Numbered from the stretch's first letter, positions 7,514-13,822 are shown. The stretch: DNA of 17,697 nt from Streptomyces novaecaesareae (GCF_000716875.1 NZ_JNWQ01000113.1:1-17697), one strand, 5' to 3'. A program made the numbers and translations. Notes: generated by a model not told the origin, from the sequence alone.

Positions 7514-8749
7514 GTGCAGCTTCGGTACAACTTTCGTGTGTACCCGAGCCCCGGTCAGCGCATCTCGTTGGCGAAGGCGTTCGGGTGTGCTCGGGTTGTC
7601 TTCAACGACGCCTTGCGTGTCCGTGAGGACGCCCGAGCGGCGGGGCTGCCGTTCGTCACCTCCGGCGAACTGTCCAAGTGGCTCACCGTCGTGAAGAGGA
7701 CACCTGAGCGTGTGTGGCTCGGTGAGGTGTCGTCGGTGGTGCTGCAGCAGTCGTTGCGGGACCTGGACACCGCCTACCGGAACTTCTTCGGCGGCTTGAA
7801 GGGCAAGCGCCCGATGATGGGCGCGCCCCGGTTCAAGTCCCGCAGGGACAGCCGGCAGGCGGTCCGCTTTACCGCCAACGCGGGGTGGAGGATCACCGAC
7901 GGCGGGAAGCTGCGCCTGCCGAAGATCGGCGATGTGCGGGTGAAGTGGTCCCGGCAACTGCCGTCGGTGCCGTCCACGGTGACGGTGGTCAAGGACGCCG
8001 CCGGGCGGTACTTCGCCTCCTTCGTGGTCGAGACCGACCCGGCCGCCGACCTCGGGCGAATGCCCGAGACGGACACTGTGGTCGGCATCGACCTGGGCCT
8101 GACCCACTTCGCTGTCCTCTCGGACGGCCGGAAGATCGACAGCCCGAGGTTCCTGCGCCGCGCCGAGAAGAAGCTCAAGCGCGCACAGCGGGCTATGAGC
8201 CGCAAGGCGAAGGAATCGAAGAACCGGGACAAGGCCCGTATCAAGGTCGCCCGTGCCCATGGCCGGGTGGCCGATGCGCGGCGTGGGTTCCACCACCGGC
8301 TCTCCACCGAGCTGATCCGCGATAGCCAAGCGGTCGCTGTGGAGGACCTGGCGGTGAAGGGGCTCGCGCGCACGCGCATGGCCAAGTCCGTGCACGACGC
8401 CGGATGGTCGGCGTTCGTGGCGATGCTGGAGTACAAGGCCGCCCGGTACGGGCGTGCCTTCCTTCGCATCGGCCGTTTCGAGCCGACCTCTCAGGTCTGT
8501 TCGAACTGCGGTGTCAAGGACGGCCCGAAGCCCCTGCACGTTCGGGAGTGGGCGTGCGGGGCGTGCGGGGCCGTCCTCGATCGGGATGTGAACGCGGCGG
8601 TCAACGTCGCCAAGGCCGCCGGACTGGCGGTGTCAGCCTGTGGAGCGCAGGTAAGACCGGAACGTGTTCCGGCGCAGCGCGGTGAAGCAGGAACCCACTC
8701 GAAGGGCCGCCGACCAACGGCGGCTCAGGCGGGAATCTCCGTCCCTTAG
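7514..8749 (+). CDS. tnpB: TnpB, RNA-guided RuvC endonuclease of IS200/IS605 family
   Basis: 411 residues, close to ISDra2 TnpB (408). The RuvC-like active site is intact: D193 in GIDLGLTHF, E277 in VEDLAVKGL, and the DRDVNAA motif (D356/D358). The four-cysteine zinc finger is C329-x2-C332 and C348-x2-C351. TnpB uses an RNA made from the element's right end to cut DNA matching the guide, which keeps the element at the donor site. The GTG at 7514 was chosen because GGTAGG lies 9 nt upstream and the protein then begins VQLRYNFRVYPS, as the family does; an ATG at 7484 is also open. Codon use is less GC-biased than the neighbours, consistent with transfer. The TAG stop (8747-8749) lies in and just after the loop of the right-end hairpin, so coding sequence and guide-RNA scaffold overlap. 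Confidence 0.96.
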   Translation: MQLRYNFRVYPSPGQRISLAKAFGCARVVFNDALRVREDARAAGLPFVTSGELSKWLTVVKRTPERVWLGEVSSVVLQQSLRDLDTAYRNFFGGLKGKRPMMGAPRFKSRRDSRQAVRFTANAGWRITDGGKLRLPKIGDVRVKWSRQLPSVPSTVTVVKDAAGRYFASFVVETDPAADLGRMPETDTVVGIDLGLTHFAVLSDGRKIDSPRFLRRAEKKLKRAQRAMSRKAKESKNRDKARIKVARAHGRVADARRGFHHRLSTELIRDSQAVAVEDLAVKGLARTRMAKSVHDAGWSAFVAMLEYKAARYGRAFLRIGRFEPTSQVCSNCGVKDGPKPLHVREWACGACGAVLDRDVNAAVNVAKAAGLAVSACGAQVRPERVPAQRGEAGTHSKGRRPTAAQAGISVP

Positions 8750-8766
8750 GGCGGAGAGGATGTCAA
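8640..8766 (+). ncRNA. Predicted omega RNA (reRNA) scaffold of TnpB
   Basis: The last part of tnpB and the right end form two strong stem-loops: GCCGCCG-ACCAA-CGGCGGC (8706-8724) and CTCCG-T-CCC-TTA-GGG-CGGAG (8737-8756). The right end then finishes at 8766. This is the layout of known omega RNAs, whose guide starts directly after the element end, here 8767-8786. The 5' limit is a guess. Confidence 0.5.
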
Positions 8767-8861
8767 TGCTCTGGCGACAAGATGACCTGGCCTGGTTCGC
8801 CGCCGGCTACCATAGCGGCGCCCTCGCCCAGTGCGACGCCTTCTCTTCTGCCAAGCCGTAG
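8760..8861 (+). other. Short ORF across the TnpB right-end junction, and gap before LysR
   Basis: An ATG at 8760 (a second at 8766) opens 33 codons containing WRQDDLAWFAAGYHSGALAQ, mostly in flanking DNA. It may be the end of a gene split by the element, or chance. The rest of the gap up to 8931 holds only a terminator-like hairpin. Confidence 0.2.
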
Positions 8862-8905
8862 ACCGCCGCGAAGCTGTAGGGCCCGTCTTCAACTCCCCCG
8901 CCCAC

Positions 8906-8931
8906 CGCCGCGCCCAAGGCCCGCCGCGGCG
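8906..8931. terminator. Hairpin adjoining the LysR stop codon
   Basis: CGCCGCG (8906-8912) pairs with CGCGGCG (8925-8931) across a 12-nt loop, directly downstream of the LysR gene on the minus strand. Confidence 0.4.
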
Positions 8932-9819
8932 TCAGGCCCGCCCGCCCGTCTCCCAGTCCCAGGCGGCGACGGCCTCGCGCAGCAGGCGGGCCGGGGCCGG
9001 CAGGCGGTCGCCGCCGTTCCAGTACAGGGTCAGGGTGCGCCGGCAGCCGGGGGCGTCGACGCCGGCCCAGACCAGCGGCAGGCGGGTGGCGGTGCGCCGG
9101 GCGATGGCGGGGACCAGGCCGATGCCCAGCCCCGCGCTGATCAGCTCCGCGATGCTGGCGGCCTCGTCGCCCTCGCAGACGATCCTGGGCACCAGGCCCC
9201 GGGCGGCGAAGAGCCGCTCCAGCAGGCGGCGCTGCCAGTGCCCGGGGCGGGCGGCGATGAAGGGCTGGTCGGCGATGTCCTCGACGCTCACCCGGGCGCG
9301 CCCGGCCAGCGGGTGGTCGGGGCACAGCGCCAGGCCGACCTCCTCGTCGAGCAGCAGGACGCACTCCAGGCCCTCGGCGGTGATCGGCTGGGAGGCGACG
9401 GCGAGGTCGATGTCCCGGGCCCGCAGCCGGCGGGCCATCTCCTCGGCGGACAGCTGGTGCAGTTCGATCTCCACGCCGGGGTGGGCCTGCTTGAACGCCG
9501 CCAGCGGCCCGCTGAAGGCCAGGAAGGTCTCCGAGGCCAGCCGTACCGTGCCGAAGCCCTGCCCGGCGGCCTCGGCCACCGCGCGCCGCCCGGCCTCCAG
9601 CTCGCCGAGCGAGCGCTCCACGTGGCCGCGGAAGATCCGGCCGGCCTCGTTGAGGCGCAGCCGCCCGCCCCGGTCGAAGAGCGGGGTGCCCAGCTCGGCC
9701 TCCAGGCGGGCGATGCTGCGGCTCAACGACGGCTGGGCGACGCGCAGTTCGGCAGCCGCGCGGCTCAGGTGCTCCAGCCGCGCCACGGCGAGGAACTGCG
9801 TGAGCGTGTTCAGGTCCAC
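8932..9819 (-). CDS. LysR family transcriptional regulator
   Basis: 295 residues, the usual LysR length. The N-terminal winged HTH is at residues 4-62 (LTQFLAVARLEHLSRAAAEL, then QPSLSRSIARLE and LFDRGGRLRLNEAG), followed by a periplasmic-binding-protein-like effector domain (about 88-290). The GTG at 9819 fits the family N-terminus (VDLNTLTQFL) and has GGGGA 6 nt upstream; the frame is open much further upstream, without support. LysR genes are normally divergent from their target, but here the divergent side holds only a short ORF that may be a remnant. Effector unknown. Confidence 0.92.
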   Translation of the reverse strand: MDLNTLTQFLAVARLEHLSRAAAELRVAQPSLSRSIARLEAELGTPLFDRGGRLRLNEAGRIFRGHVERSLGELEAGRRAVAEAAGQGFGTVRLASETFLAFSGPLAAFKQAHPGVEIELHQLSAEEMARRLRARDIDLAVASQPITAEGLECVLLLDEEVGLALCPDHPLAGRARVSVEDIADQPFIAARPGHWQRRLLERLFAARGLVPRIVCEGDEAASIAELISAGLGIGLVPAIARRTATRLPLVWAGVDAPGCRRTLTLYWNGGDRLPAPARLLREAVAAWDWETGGRA

Positions 9820-9849
9820 CGGTGTCCCCAGGTCCGTGACGGCATTACG

Positions 9850-9887
9850 CCATGGCGATATTGATCTCAGACACGATAACCATGGCG
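9850..9887. promoter_or_regulatory. Possible LysR box upstream of the lysR gene
   Basis: ATC-8 nt-GAT (9864-9877), a T-N11-A-like motif, is flanked by two CCATGGCG copies exactly 30 bp apart (9850-9857, 9880-9887). This AT-richer patch is the likely regulatory region of the divergent pair. Binding is inference. Confidence 0.4.
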
Positions 9888-9954
9888 TCATACCTTCGAG
9901 GGCAGGCCCGCACCGGCACCAGCGCGGCCCGAGCACCACGAGGAAGGACGCCCT

Positions 9955-10116
9955 GTGGCGCCGGCCGCTGCCGCCGCGCCGCCCCGAACCGCGGGCGCAG
10001 GCCCCCGGGGCCTGACCTCGACGACCTGCGCCCCCCGCCTGACCAGCCGTCAGATCCTCGGCGTCGGCGGCGCCTTCGCCACCGAAGCCGGCAACCCGGG
10101 CCTGCACCCGGCCTGA
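9955..10116 (+). CDS. Small ORF, possible remnant of the LysR target gene
   Basis: 53 codons from a GTG with an excellent AGGAAGGA 6 nt upstream, running divergently from lysR and ending 20 bp before a strong terminator hairpin. The start of the product is alanine/proline-rich; the end contains LTSRQILGVGGAFATEAGN, which has a faint look of a helix from a transporter, but I do not recognise it. A gene-quality ribosome site and terminator around so short an ORF suggest either a real small protein or a larger gene reduced by internal deletion. Confidence 0.4.
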   Translation: MAPAAAAAPPRTAGAGPRGLTSTTCAPRLTSRQILGVGGAFATEAGNPGLHPA

Positions 10117-10136
10117 GGCCCGGCCCCAACCCCCGC

Positions 10137-10166
10137 ACCCCGCCGCCTCATTGGAGGCGGCGGGGT
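10137..10166. terminator. Terminator hairpin after the small ORF
   Basis: ACCCCGCCGCCTC-ATTG-GAGGCGGCGGGGT: perfect 13-bp stem with a 4-nt loop. Stable enough to stop transcription from either side. The remainder up to 10254 shows no gene. Confidence 0.85.
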
Positions 10167-10254
10167 CGAGGCGCCCGTGCGTCCGGATCCGGCACCCACG
10201 TGCCCGAACGGGCCCCGGCACGGACCTGCGCTGTTCCACTCAACCTCGGCCGGA

Positions 10255-10271
10255 CCGGACGCCGAGTCCGG
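10255..10271 (-). terminator. Weak hairpin downstream of the cupin gene
   Basis: CCGGAC-5 nt-GTCCGG, 14 bp after the cupin stop codon on the minus strand. A modest stem, probable but not certain terminator. Confidence 0.4.
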
Positions 10272-10285
10272 GTTCCGCGTTTCGC

Positions 10286-10663
10286 TCAGGTGCCCTGCAT
10301 GTCCTGCATGTTCTTCAGCATCGCCGCCTCGACCGCCCGCAGTTCCTCGGTGGGGCTGAACTGGACGAGTTCGCTGCCGGCCTTCGCCAACGGCACGTGG
10401 CCCGGCGGAAGGTAGAACGCGTCGCCCGCCTCGAAGACCTCCTCGTGATCGGCGAAGCGGTACGTCACGCTGCCCTTGAGCACATACCCCCAGTGCGGGC
10501 AGGTGCAGCTGTCACCCGGCAGACCCTTGACCATCGGGGTTCCATCGATGTCTTCCCGAAACGACACGAAGTTGACCGTGTAGCCGTCGACATCCTCGTG
10601 GCGATCCTCCACGATGCCGTGATCGGCGACCTGCGCGGCACTCTCCTTCGATACTCTCGGCAT
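10286..10663 (-). CDS. Single-domain cupin protein
   Basis: A 125-residue small beta-barrel. The first cupin motif region is GDSCTCPHWGYVLKGSVTYR (residues 50-69) and the second is AGDAFYLPPGHVP (79-91). Only some of the usual metal-binding histidines are present (H57, H89), while two cysteines (C53, C55) sit beside the first motif, so metal binding may be unusual or absent. The ATG at 10663 was chosen because AAGGAG lies about 9 nt upstream; the ATG nine bases earlier directly abuts that site. The end is methionine-rich (AAMLKNMQDMQGT). Possible roles are ligand sensing or a small isomerase; the substrate cannot be read. It stands alone, with repeats upstream. Confidence 0.88.
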   Translation of the reverse strand: MPRVSKESAAQVADHGIVEDRHEDVDGYTVNFVSFREDIDGTPMVKGLPGDSCTCPHWGYVLKGSVTYRFADHEEVFEAGDAFYLPPGHVPLAKAGSELVQFSPTEELRAVEAAMLKNMQDMQGT

Positions 10664-10702
10664 CCGTCCCATCTCCTTCGACCGCCGGGCAGCAGCCCCG
10701 CC

Positions 10703-10732
10703 AGTTCCAGGGTCTCCCTGCCGCCTGGAACT
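10703..10732. promoter_or_regulatory. Inverted repeat upstream of the cupin gene
   Basis: AGTTCCAGG-12 nt-CCTGGAACT: perfect 9-bp arms with centres two helical turns apart, 40 bp upstream of the cupin ATG. Probable regulator-binding site. Confidence 0.55.
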
Positions 10733-10805
10733 CGCAAAAGCCGCCGATGCCCCTGACCGCTGCCGGGCAGTACCTCCGCCCGAAACCGCGCTCGCGGCAG
10801 CCTGG

Positions 10806-10827
10806 ATCAGTACCGAAATCAGTACCG
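10806..10827. repeat. Direct repeats in the cupin upstream region
   Basis: ATCAGTACCG occurs at 10806-10815 and 10818-10827, a 12-bp period; CAGTACC recurs at 10768-10774. May be part of a promoter or binding array, between the cupin and winged-helix genes. Confidence 0.5.
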
Positions 10828-10853
10828 GACACCCCCCCGGACGGCAGCCGACA

Positions 10854-11726
10854 TCAGGCGGCGGCAAGGCCGCCCAGGTGCAGGCCTGCGGACTTCGCGG
10901 CCCGCAGCGCCGCCCTGGCGCGGGCCGCGCCGGTGCGGGTGGCCGTGCCGTCGCCTGCGGCTGCGACCGGCCGGGGCGTGAGGCCCGCGCAGGGGCCGCA
11001 GATGCCCGCTTGGGGCACCGGGTCGTGGCACGTGGCGCACTCGGCGTACCGGGCCGCTGCGGGGCGCACCGGAGGCGGGGCGGGCGGCATCTTGTGCTCC
11101 AGGCGGTAGCGGAGCACCGACGCGGCGCAGTGCACCGGGACGGGCAGGCCCGGCAGCAGGGCCAGGGCGAGGTCGGCCGGGCTGCTGCCGCGCTCCAGCC
11201 ACTGCGCGACCAGGGGAGCGAGTCCACGCGCCTCGGCCTCGCCCAGGCGCAGCCGCGGCTCGGGGCGGATCACCCGGAACAGGGTGGCGACCGCCTCGCG
11301 GAGCTGTTCGTCCACCGCCGCCACGGGCTGCCCGCCGGGGAGGGAGGGTTCTTGCTGCCGTTCCTTTGAAAGGGCGTCAGCACCGCCGGTGGCCGCTTCA
11401 CCGGGGACCGGACGGGTGGCACCCGGCGGCGTGAGCTGCGGGGTGTCGTAGACGTGGGTCTCGGAGCGGATCGTGCCGTCGGGCCTGCGGATCTTCTCGA
11501 CCCGGTAGTACCCGGCGTCGGTCAGCTCCTTCAGGGCCTTGCGGATCGCGCCGCGCCCCTGGGGGCTGGTGTCGGCCATCTGCCGCCCGTCCTCGCGCCG
11601 GCCGTCCGGGCGGGACAGGAGGTCCGCGAGCAGGCCGCGCGCGGTGTAGGAGAGCCGCCGGCACTGCAGCATGCCGTTGGGCAGCACGGTGAAGTTACGT
11701 ACGTGTTCGGTACGATGGATTCGCAT
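10854..11726 (-). CDS. Winged-helix domain protein with C-terminal zinc ribbon
   Basis: 290 residues. The N-terminal part (about 1-95) begins RIHRTEHVRNFTVLPNGML and contains RLSYTARGLLADLLSRPDG and a helix-turn-helix (DTSPQGRGAIRKALKELTDAGYYRV), ending in a beta wing (HVYDTPQLTPPG). This domain type resembles the initiator/DnaD-like winged helices in many Streptomyces HTH proteins. Then come a linker, a helical middle (138-212), and C230-x2-C233-x9-C243-x2-C246, a zinc ribbon. The tail is alanine/arginine-rich. Function unknown; DNA binding is likely, and a link to integrated plasmids or whiJ-type loci is possible. The ATG at 11726 has AGGAG 12 nt upstream. A long hairpin lies in its leader. 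Confidence 0.82.
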   Translation of the reverse strand: MRIHRTEHVRNFTVLPNGMLQCRRLSYTARGLLADLLSRPDGRREDGRQMADTSPQGRGAIRKALKELTDAGYYRVEKIRRPDGTIRSETHVYDTPQLTPPGATRPVPGEAATGGADALSKERQQEPSLPGGQPVAAVDEQLREAVATLFRVIRPEPRLRLGEAEARGLAPLVAQWLERGSSPADLALALLPGLPVPVHCAASVLRYRLEHKMPPAPPPVRPAAARYAECATCHDPVPQAGICGPCAGLTPRPVAAAGDGTATRTGAARARAALRAAKSAGLHLGGLAAA

Positions 11727-11750
11727 CGGGAGTTAGCGCTCCTGGTGCCT

Positions 11751-11781
11751 GACCCCGGGATGTTTGCGCATCGCCGGGGTC
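11751..11781 (-). promoter_or_regulatory. Leader hairpin of the winged-helix gene
   Basis: Arms GACCCCGG (11751-11758) and CCGGGGTC (11774-11781), with inner GATG/CATC pairing around a 6-nt loop and one bulged G: 12 bp in all, 25 bp upstream of the ATG. It could be an operator, or an RNA hairpin in the 5' UTR. Confidence 0.45.
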
Positions 11782-11813
11782 GCCTGTTTTCGGTTGGATT
11801 ACGGAACGTACCA

Positions 11814-11850
11814 CAACGATCAGACGCACAACGGGCGTTCGCGACAACTG
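11814..11850. repeat. 37-bp conserved intergenic element, copy A
   Basis: Matches 13259-13295 at 33 of 37 positions, with the last 16 bases (GCGTTCGCGACAACTG) identical. This copy lies in the divergent region between the winged-helix and DUF6879 genes, suggesting a promoter or operator module. Confidence 0.8.
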
Positions 11851-11953
11851 CCACCCCATGTGGTTACCGGACTGGCCGGTCTGGACGGGTGGGGCCTTTC
11901 GTGCGTCCGTATCCCGGCCCGCATGGTGCCGATCCTGAAGGAGGCTGTCGAAC

Positions 11954-12481
11954 GTGTCGAACGTGCCCGACTTCGCCGCGCTGCTGAGGAGCGCTCACAG
12001 GACCGCAGTTCACCTGGAGATGCGTGACGCCTACGCCGTGGGCGACGAGGCCGAGGAGATCGACGGCTTCGCCCGCACCGGCGAGATCGAGCTGGACCCC
12101 GAAGCGTCGTGGTGGCCCGAGTGGCTGGGACTCGTCCGCGAGACGGTCGGTCGTGGCGTGGTCATGCGGCGGGCCCGGATCGTGTCCGAGCCGGTGACCG
12201 ACTACATCCGGTGGGAGCACGCGGTCACCCCGATGAACCTGGCGGCCGGGGAACTGGTCCGGTGGCTGCCGAGGAGCCAGGCGTCGGACATCGCGCTGCC
12301 GGGGAACGACTTCTGGCTGATCGACGACACGCTGGTGCTGTTCCACTTCTTCACGGGGTACGGCGACTGGGCCGAGCCCGGGTTCGCCTTCTGCGAGGAC
12401 TCCGCGACGGTCCGTCTCGTCTCCGCCGCGTTCGAGGCCGTGTGGGAGCGTGGCACCCCGCACGACAAGTACAGCGTCTGA
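11954..12481 (+). CDS. DUF6879 family protein
   Basis: A 175-residue soluble protein of unknown function. It has the family look: start SNVPDFAALLRSAHRTAVHL, a WWPEWL motif (residues 53-58), YIRWEHAVTPMNLAAGE in the middle, and NDFWLIDDTLVLFHFFTGYG before the end. DUF6879 genes commonly sit next to WhiJ-like XRE and DUF397 genes in actinomycetes, and this one borders the DUF397 array. The GTG at 11954 is preceded by GAAGGAGG with a 9-nt gap. Transcription converges on the first DUF397 gene with a shared terminator hairpin. Confidence 0.9.
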   Translation: MSNVPDFAALLRSAHRTAVHLEMRDAYAVGDEAEEIDGFARTGEIELDPEASWWPEWLGLVRETVGRGVVMRRARIVSEPVTDYIRWEHAVTPMNLAAGELVRWLPRSQASDIALPGNDFWLIDDTLVLFHFFTGYGDWAEPGFAFCEDSATVRLVSAAFEAVWERGTPHDKYSV

Positions 12482-12513
12482 CCCGCCCTCACCCTGCGAG
12501 CACAGGAACAGAG

Positions 12514-12547
12514 CGCAGGCCCGGAGCGCGCACGGTCCGGGCCTGCG
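12514..12547. terminator. Bidirectional terminator, copy 1 of a repeated element
   Basis: CGCAGGCCCGGA (12514-12525) pairs perfectly with TCCGGGCCTGCG (12536-12547). Located between convergent DUF6879 and DUF397 genes. Two near-identical copies follow other DUF397 genes in the window. Confidence 0.85.
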
Positions 12548-12562
12548 CTTCGGGGCTGTCGT

Positions 12563-12775
12563 TCAGACGTCGCCGAACTCGCCGCTGCGGACGGCGGCGA
12601 CGAACGACTTCCAGGCCTCGGCCGGGAAGACGAGGGCCGGTCCCTGGGGGTCCTTCGAGTCGCGGACGGGGGCCAGGCCGGGGAAGTCGGGAGCCACCTC
12701 GACGCAGGACCCGCCGTTGTTGGAGTACGAGGACTTGAACCAGGACGCGTCCGTCAAGTCAACGTTCTCGCTCAT
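12563..12775 (-). CDS. DUF397 small protein, copy 1
   Basis: A 70-residue protein with the whole DUF397 signature: W12-x-KSSYS-NNGG-x-CVEVAPDF, then PVRDSKDPQGPALVF, and the W-x-SF-x-AAVR-x-GEFGDV end. DUF397 proteins are partners of WhiJ-type regulators in developmental loci (AbaA/WhiJ type); their biochemical role is not settled. The ATG at 12775 has AAGGGA 8 nt upstream. No regulator gene precedes it; instead a short frame ending in MISQA lies 11 nt upstream. Its paralogues 2, 3 and 7 in this window are almost identical apart from residue 13 (F here), residue 22 (S here), an A/P position or two, and the N-terminus. Confidence 0.95.
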   Translation of the reverse strand: MSENVDLTDASWFKSSYSNNGGSCVEVAPDFPGLAPVRDSKDPQGPALVFPAEAWKSFVAAVRSGEFGDV

Positions 12776-12786
12776 GCTGAGTCCCT

Positions 12787-12846
12787 TCACGCCTGGCTGA
12801 TCATGGGAACGATGCGGCCCTGCGGCACGATGTCGGCCTGGAGTCG
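12787..12846 (-). pseudogene. Possible 3' remnant of a WhiJ-like regulator before DUF397 copy 1
   Basis: An open frame ending RLQADIVPQGRIVPMISQA and a stop, 11 nt before the DUF397 start. It sits where an intact WhiJ-like gene would end and retains an MI motif, but similarity to the other remnants is weak. Confidence 0.3.
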
Positions 12847-12893
12847 ATCGCATGTCCGGGCTTCTCTACCCACTGACACTTTGGCCCAAGCCC

Positions 12894-12934
12894 AGGCCGC
12901 CAGCTTGCCGCTCCAGTTCTCGACCAACGCAAGC
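12894..12934. repeat. 41-bp repeat between DUF397 copies, copy A
   Basis: Matches 15560-15600 at the same position relative to the terminator and DUF397 gene. On the minus strand one frame reads ACVGRELERQAGGL against ACIGPELERHAGGL, with mostly synonymous differences, so it may be a fragment of former coding sequence. Confidence 0.6.
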
Positions 12935-12946
12935 ACAGGAACAGAC

Positions 12947-12980
12947 CGCAGGCCCGGAGCGCGCACGGTCCGGGCCTGCG
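12947..12980. terminator. Terminator hairpin, copy 2
   Basis: CGCAGGCCCGGA (12947-12958) with TCCGGGCCTGCG (12969-12980), 15 bp after the stop of DUF397 copy 2. Nearly identical to the hairpin at 12514 and related to 15626. Confidence 0.85.
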
Positions 12981-12995
12981 CTTCGGGGCTGTCGT

Positions 12996-13211
12996 TCAGA
13001 CGTCGCCGAACTCGCCGCTGCGGACAGCGGCGACGAACGACGCCCAGGCCTCGGCCCGGAAGACCAGAGCCGGACCCTGGGGGTCCTTCGAGTCACGGAC
13101 AGGGGCCAGGCCGGCGAAGTCGGGAGCCACCTCGACGCAGGTACCGCCGTTGTTGCTGTAACTGCTCTTGAACCATGCGGCGCCGGACAGGTCTACAGGG
13201 GGGCGAATCAT
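12996..13211 (-). CDS. DUF397 small protein, copy 2
   Basis: 71 residues with the full DUF397 motif set (WFKSSYS, GG-T-CVEV, PVRDSKDPQGP, AAVRSGEFGDV). From VDL onwards it differs from copy 7 at only three residues, although the genes lie 2.7 kb apart, so one is a recent duplicate of the other. The ATG at 13211 follows GAGAGGAA with a short gap and overlaps a TGA that ends an upstream remnant frame (ATGA), just as the intact regulator does with copy 7. It shares the downstream terminator with copies 1 and 7. Confidence 0.95.
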   Translation of the reverse strand: MIRPPVDLSGAAWFKSSYSNNGGTCVEVAPDFAGLAPVRDSKDPQGPALVFRAEAWASFVAAVRSGEFGDV

Positions 13212-13264
13212 GACGTTCCTCTCATCCCTTGCTTGCGGATCATCTCCAGTGACGCAGCCAACGA
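13208..13264 (-). pseudogene. 3' remnant of a WhiJ-like regulator before DUF397 copy 2
   Basis: An open frame of 18 codons reading SLAASLEMIRKQGMRGTS, then TGA overlapping the DUF397 ATG. It matches the position, the A-S-x-x-MIR pattern and the ATGA overlap of the intact regulator's end (AASQAMIRRARKEFRS). An in-frame TAA lies immediately upstream, so only the tail survives. Confidence 0.6.
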
Positions 13265-13295
13265 TTAGGCACACAAGGGGCGTTCGCGACAACTG
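13259..13295. repeat. 37-bp conserved intergenic element, copy B
   Basis: 33 of 37 bases match 11814-11850. It lies between the Nudix stop and DUF397 copy 2, directly upstream of the regulator remnant, and may hold a promoter or operator moved with that module. Confidence 0.8.
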
Positions 13296-13302
13296 ACGGC
13301 GG

Positions 13303-13770
13303 CTAGCGCACAACGGGGATCGCCCCGGAGCGCCAGTCGGCCAGCCGCTTGCGGATGCTCGCCACCATCGCCAGCCCGTCCGTTTCGGACGGGGTGAACC
13401 ACGCCACCTCGTGGGACTCGTCGGACACCCGCAGCTCCCCGCCGACCGGACGTCCGAGGAGGCAGATGGAGAACTCCTGGCGGACCTCGCCGTCGTCGTA
13501 GGCGAAGACATGGCCGGGGTCGGTGTAGGTGCCGACGATCCCGGTGATCTCGACATCGATGCCGGTCTCCTCGCGGGTCTCGCGGATACCGCACCCGGCG
13601 AGCGACTCACCGATGTCCATCCTGCCGCCAGGCAGGGCCCACATCCCGTTGTCCGTGCGGCGCTGGAGCAGGACGCGGCCCGCACCGTCGACCACGACGA
13701 CGGACGCCGCCGGGACCAGCGAGTTCGCCTCGGGGGCGTCCGGGTCGTCCTCGTAGTCACGCCTGGGCAC
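13303..13770 (-). CDS. Nudix hydrolase
   Basis: A 155-residue pyrophosphohydrolase fold. The Nudix box is perfect: G49-x5-E55-x7-R63-E64-T65-x-E67-E68-x-G70-I71, with the usual LPGGR lead-in, so it should be active with Mg2+ on a nucleoside-diphosphate-linked substrate. The substrate cannot be told from sequence; QRR-DNGMWALPGGRMDIGES resembles MutT/ADP-ribose-type members. The GTG at 13770 is supported by GGAGGTGG 7 nt upstream. It follows the CYTH gene by 52 bp on the same strand and is probably co-transcribed with it. It lies inside the DUF397 array. Confidence 0.94.
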   Translation of the reverse strand: MPRRDYEDDPDAPEANSLVPAASVVVVDGAGRVLLQRRTDNGMWALPGGRMDIGESLAGCGIRETREETGIDVEITGIVGTYTDPGHVFAYDDGEVRQEFSICLLGRPVGGELRVSDESHEVAWFTPSETDGLAMVASIRKRLADWRSGAIPVVR

Positions 13771-13822
13771 GATCTACCACCTCCACTGTCGGGACCGTCC
13801 ACACATCACGTCGCCGAACCTG

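Larger units (their letters stand above)
7421..8766 (+). mobile_element. TnpB-only IS200/IS605-type element (IS1341-like)
   Basis: Holds one gene, tnpB, and no Y1 transposase tnpA. The right end is well supported: an imperfect hairpin with a bulged T at 8737-8756, then an end at TCAA (8763-8766), the same tetranucleotide as the right cleavage site known for IS608. The left end is less certain. A matching bulged-T hairpin at 7421-7442 suggests the boundary lies slightly upstream of it, around 7400-7420. There is no target-site duplication, as expected. Mobilisation would need a TnpA acting in trans. Confidence 0.7.

Noticed and set aside
7346..8766. Complete autonomous IS605 with its own transposase
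   Set aside because: No Y1 transposase frame (HUH plus catalytic tyrosine) is present; only tnpB is seen.
10183..10192. CCGGATCCGG palindrome as an operator
   Set aside because: A 10-bp GC palindrome between two hairpins is expected by chance in such DNA and has no gene start nearby.
12866..13096. Minus-strand 76-codon frame opposite DUF397 copy 2
   Set aside because: Shifted frame of the DUF397 gene and terminator; only its last part, in the 41-bp repeat, shows a coding-like pattern and that is kept as a repeat note.
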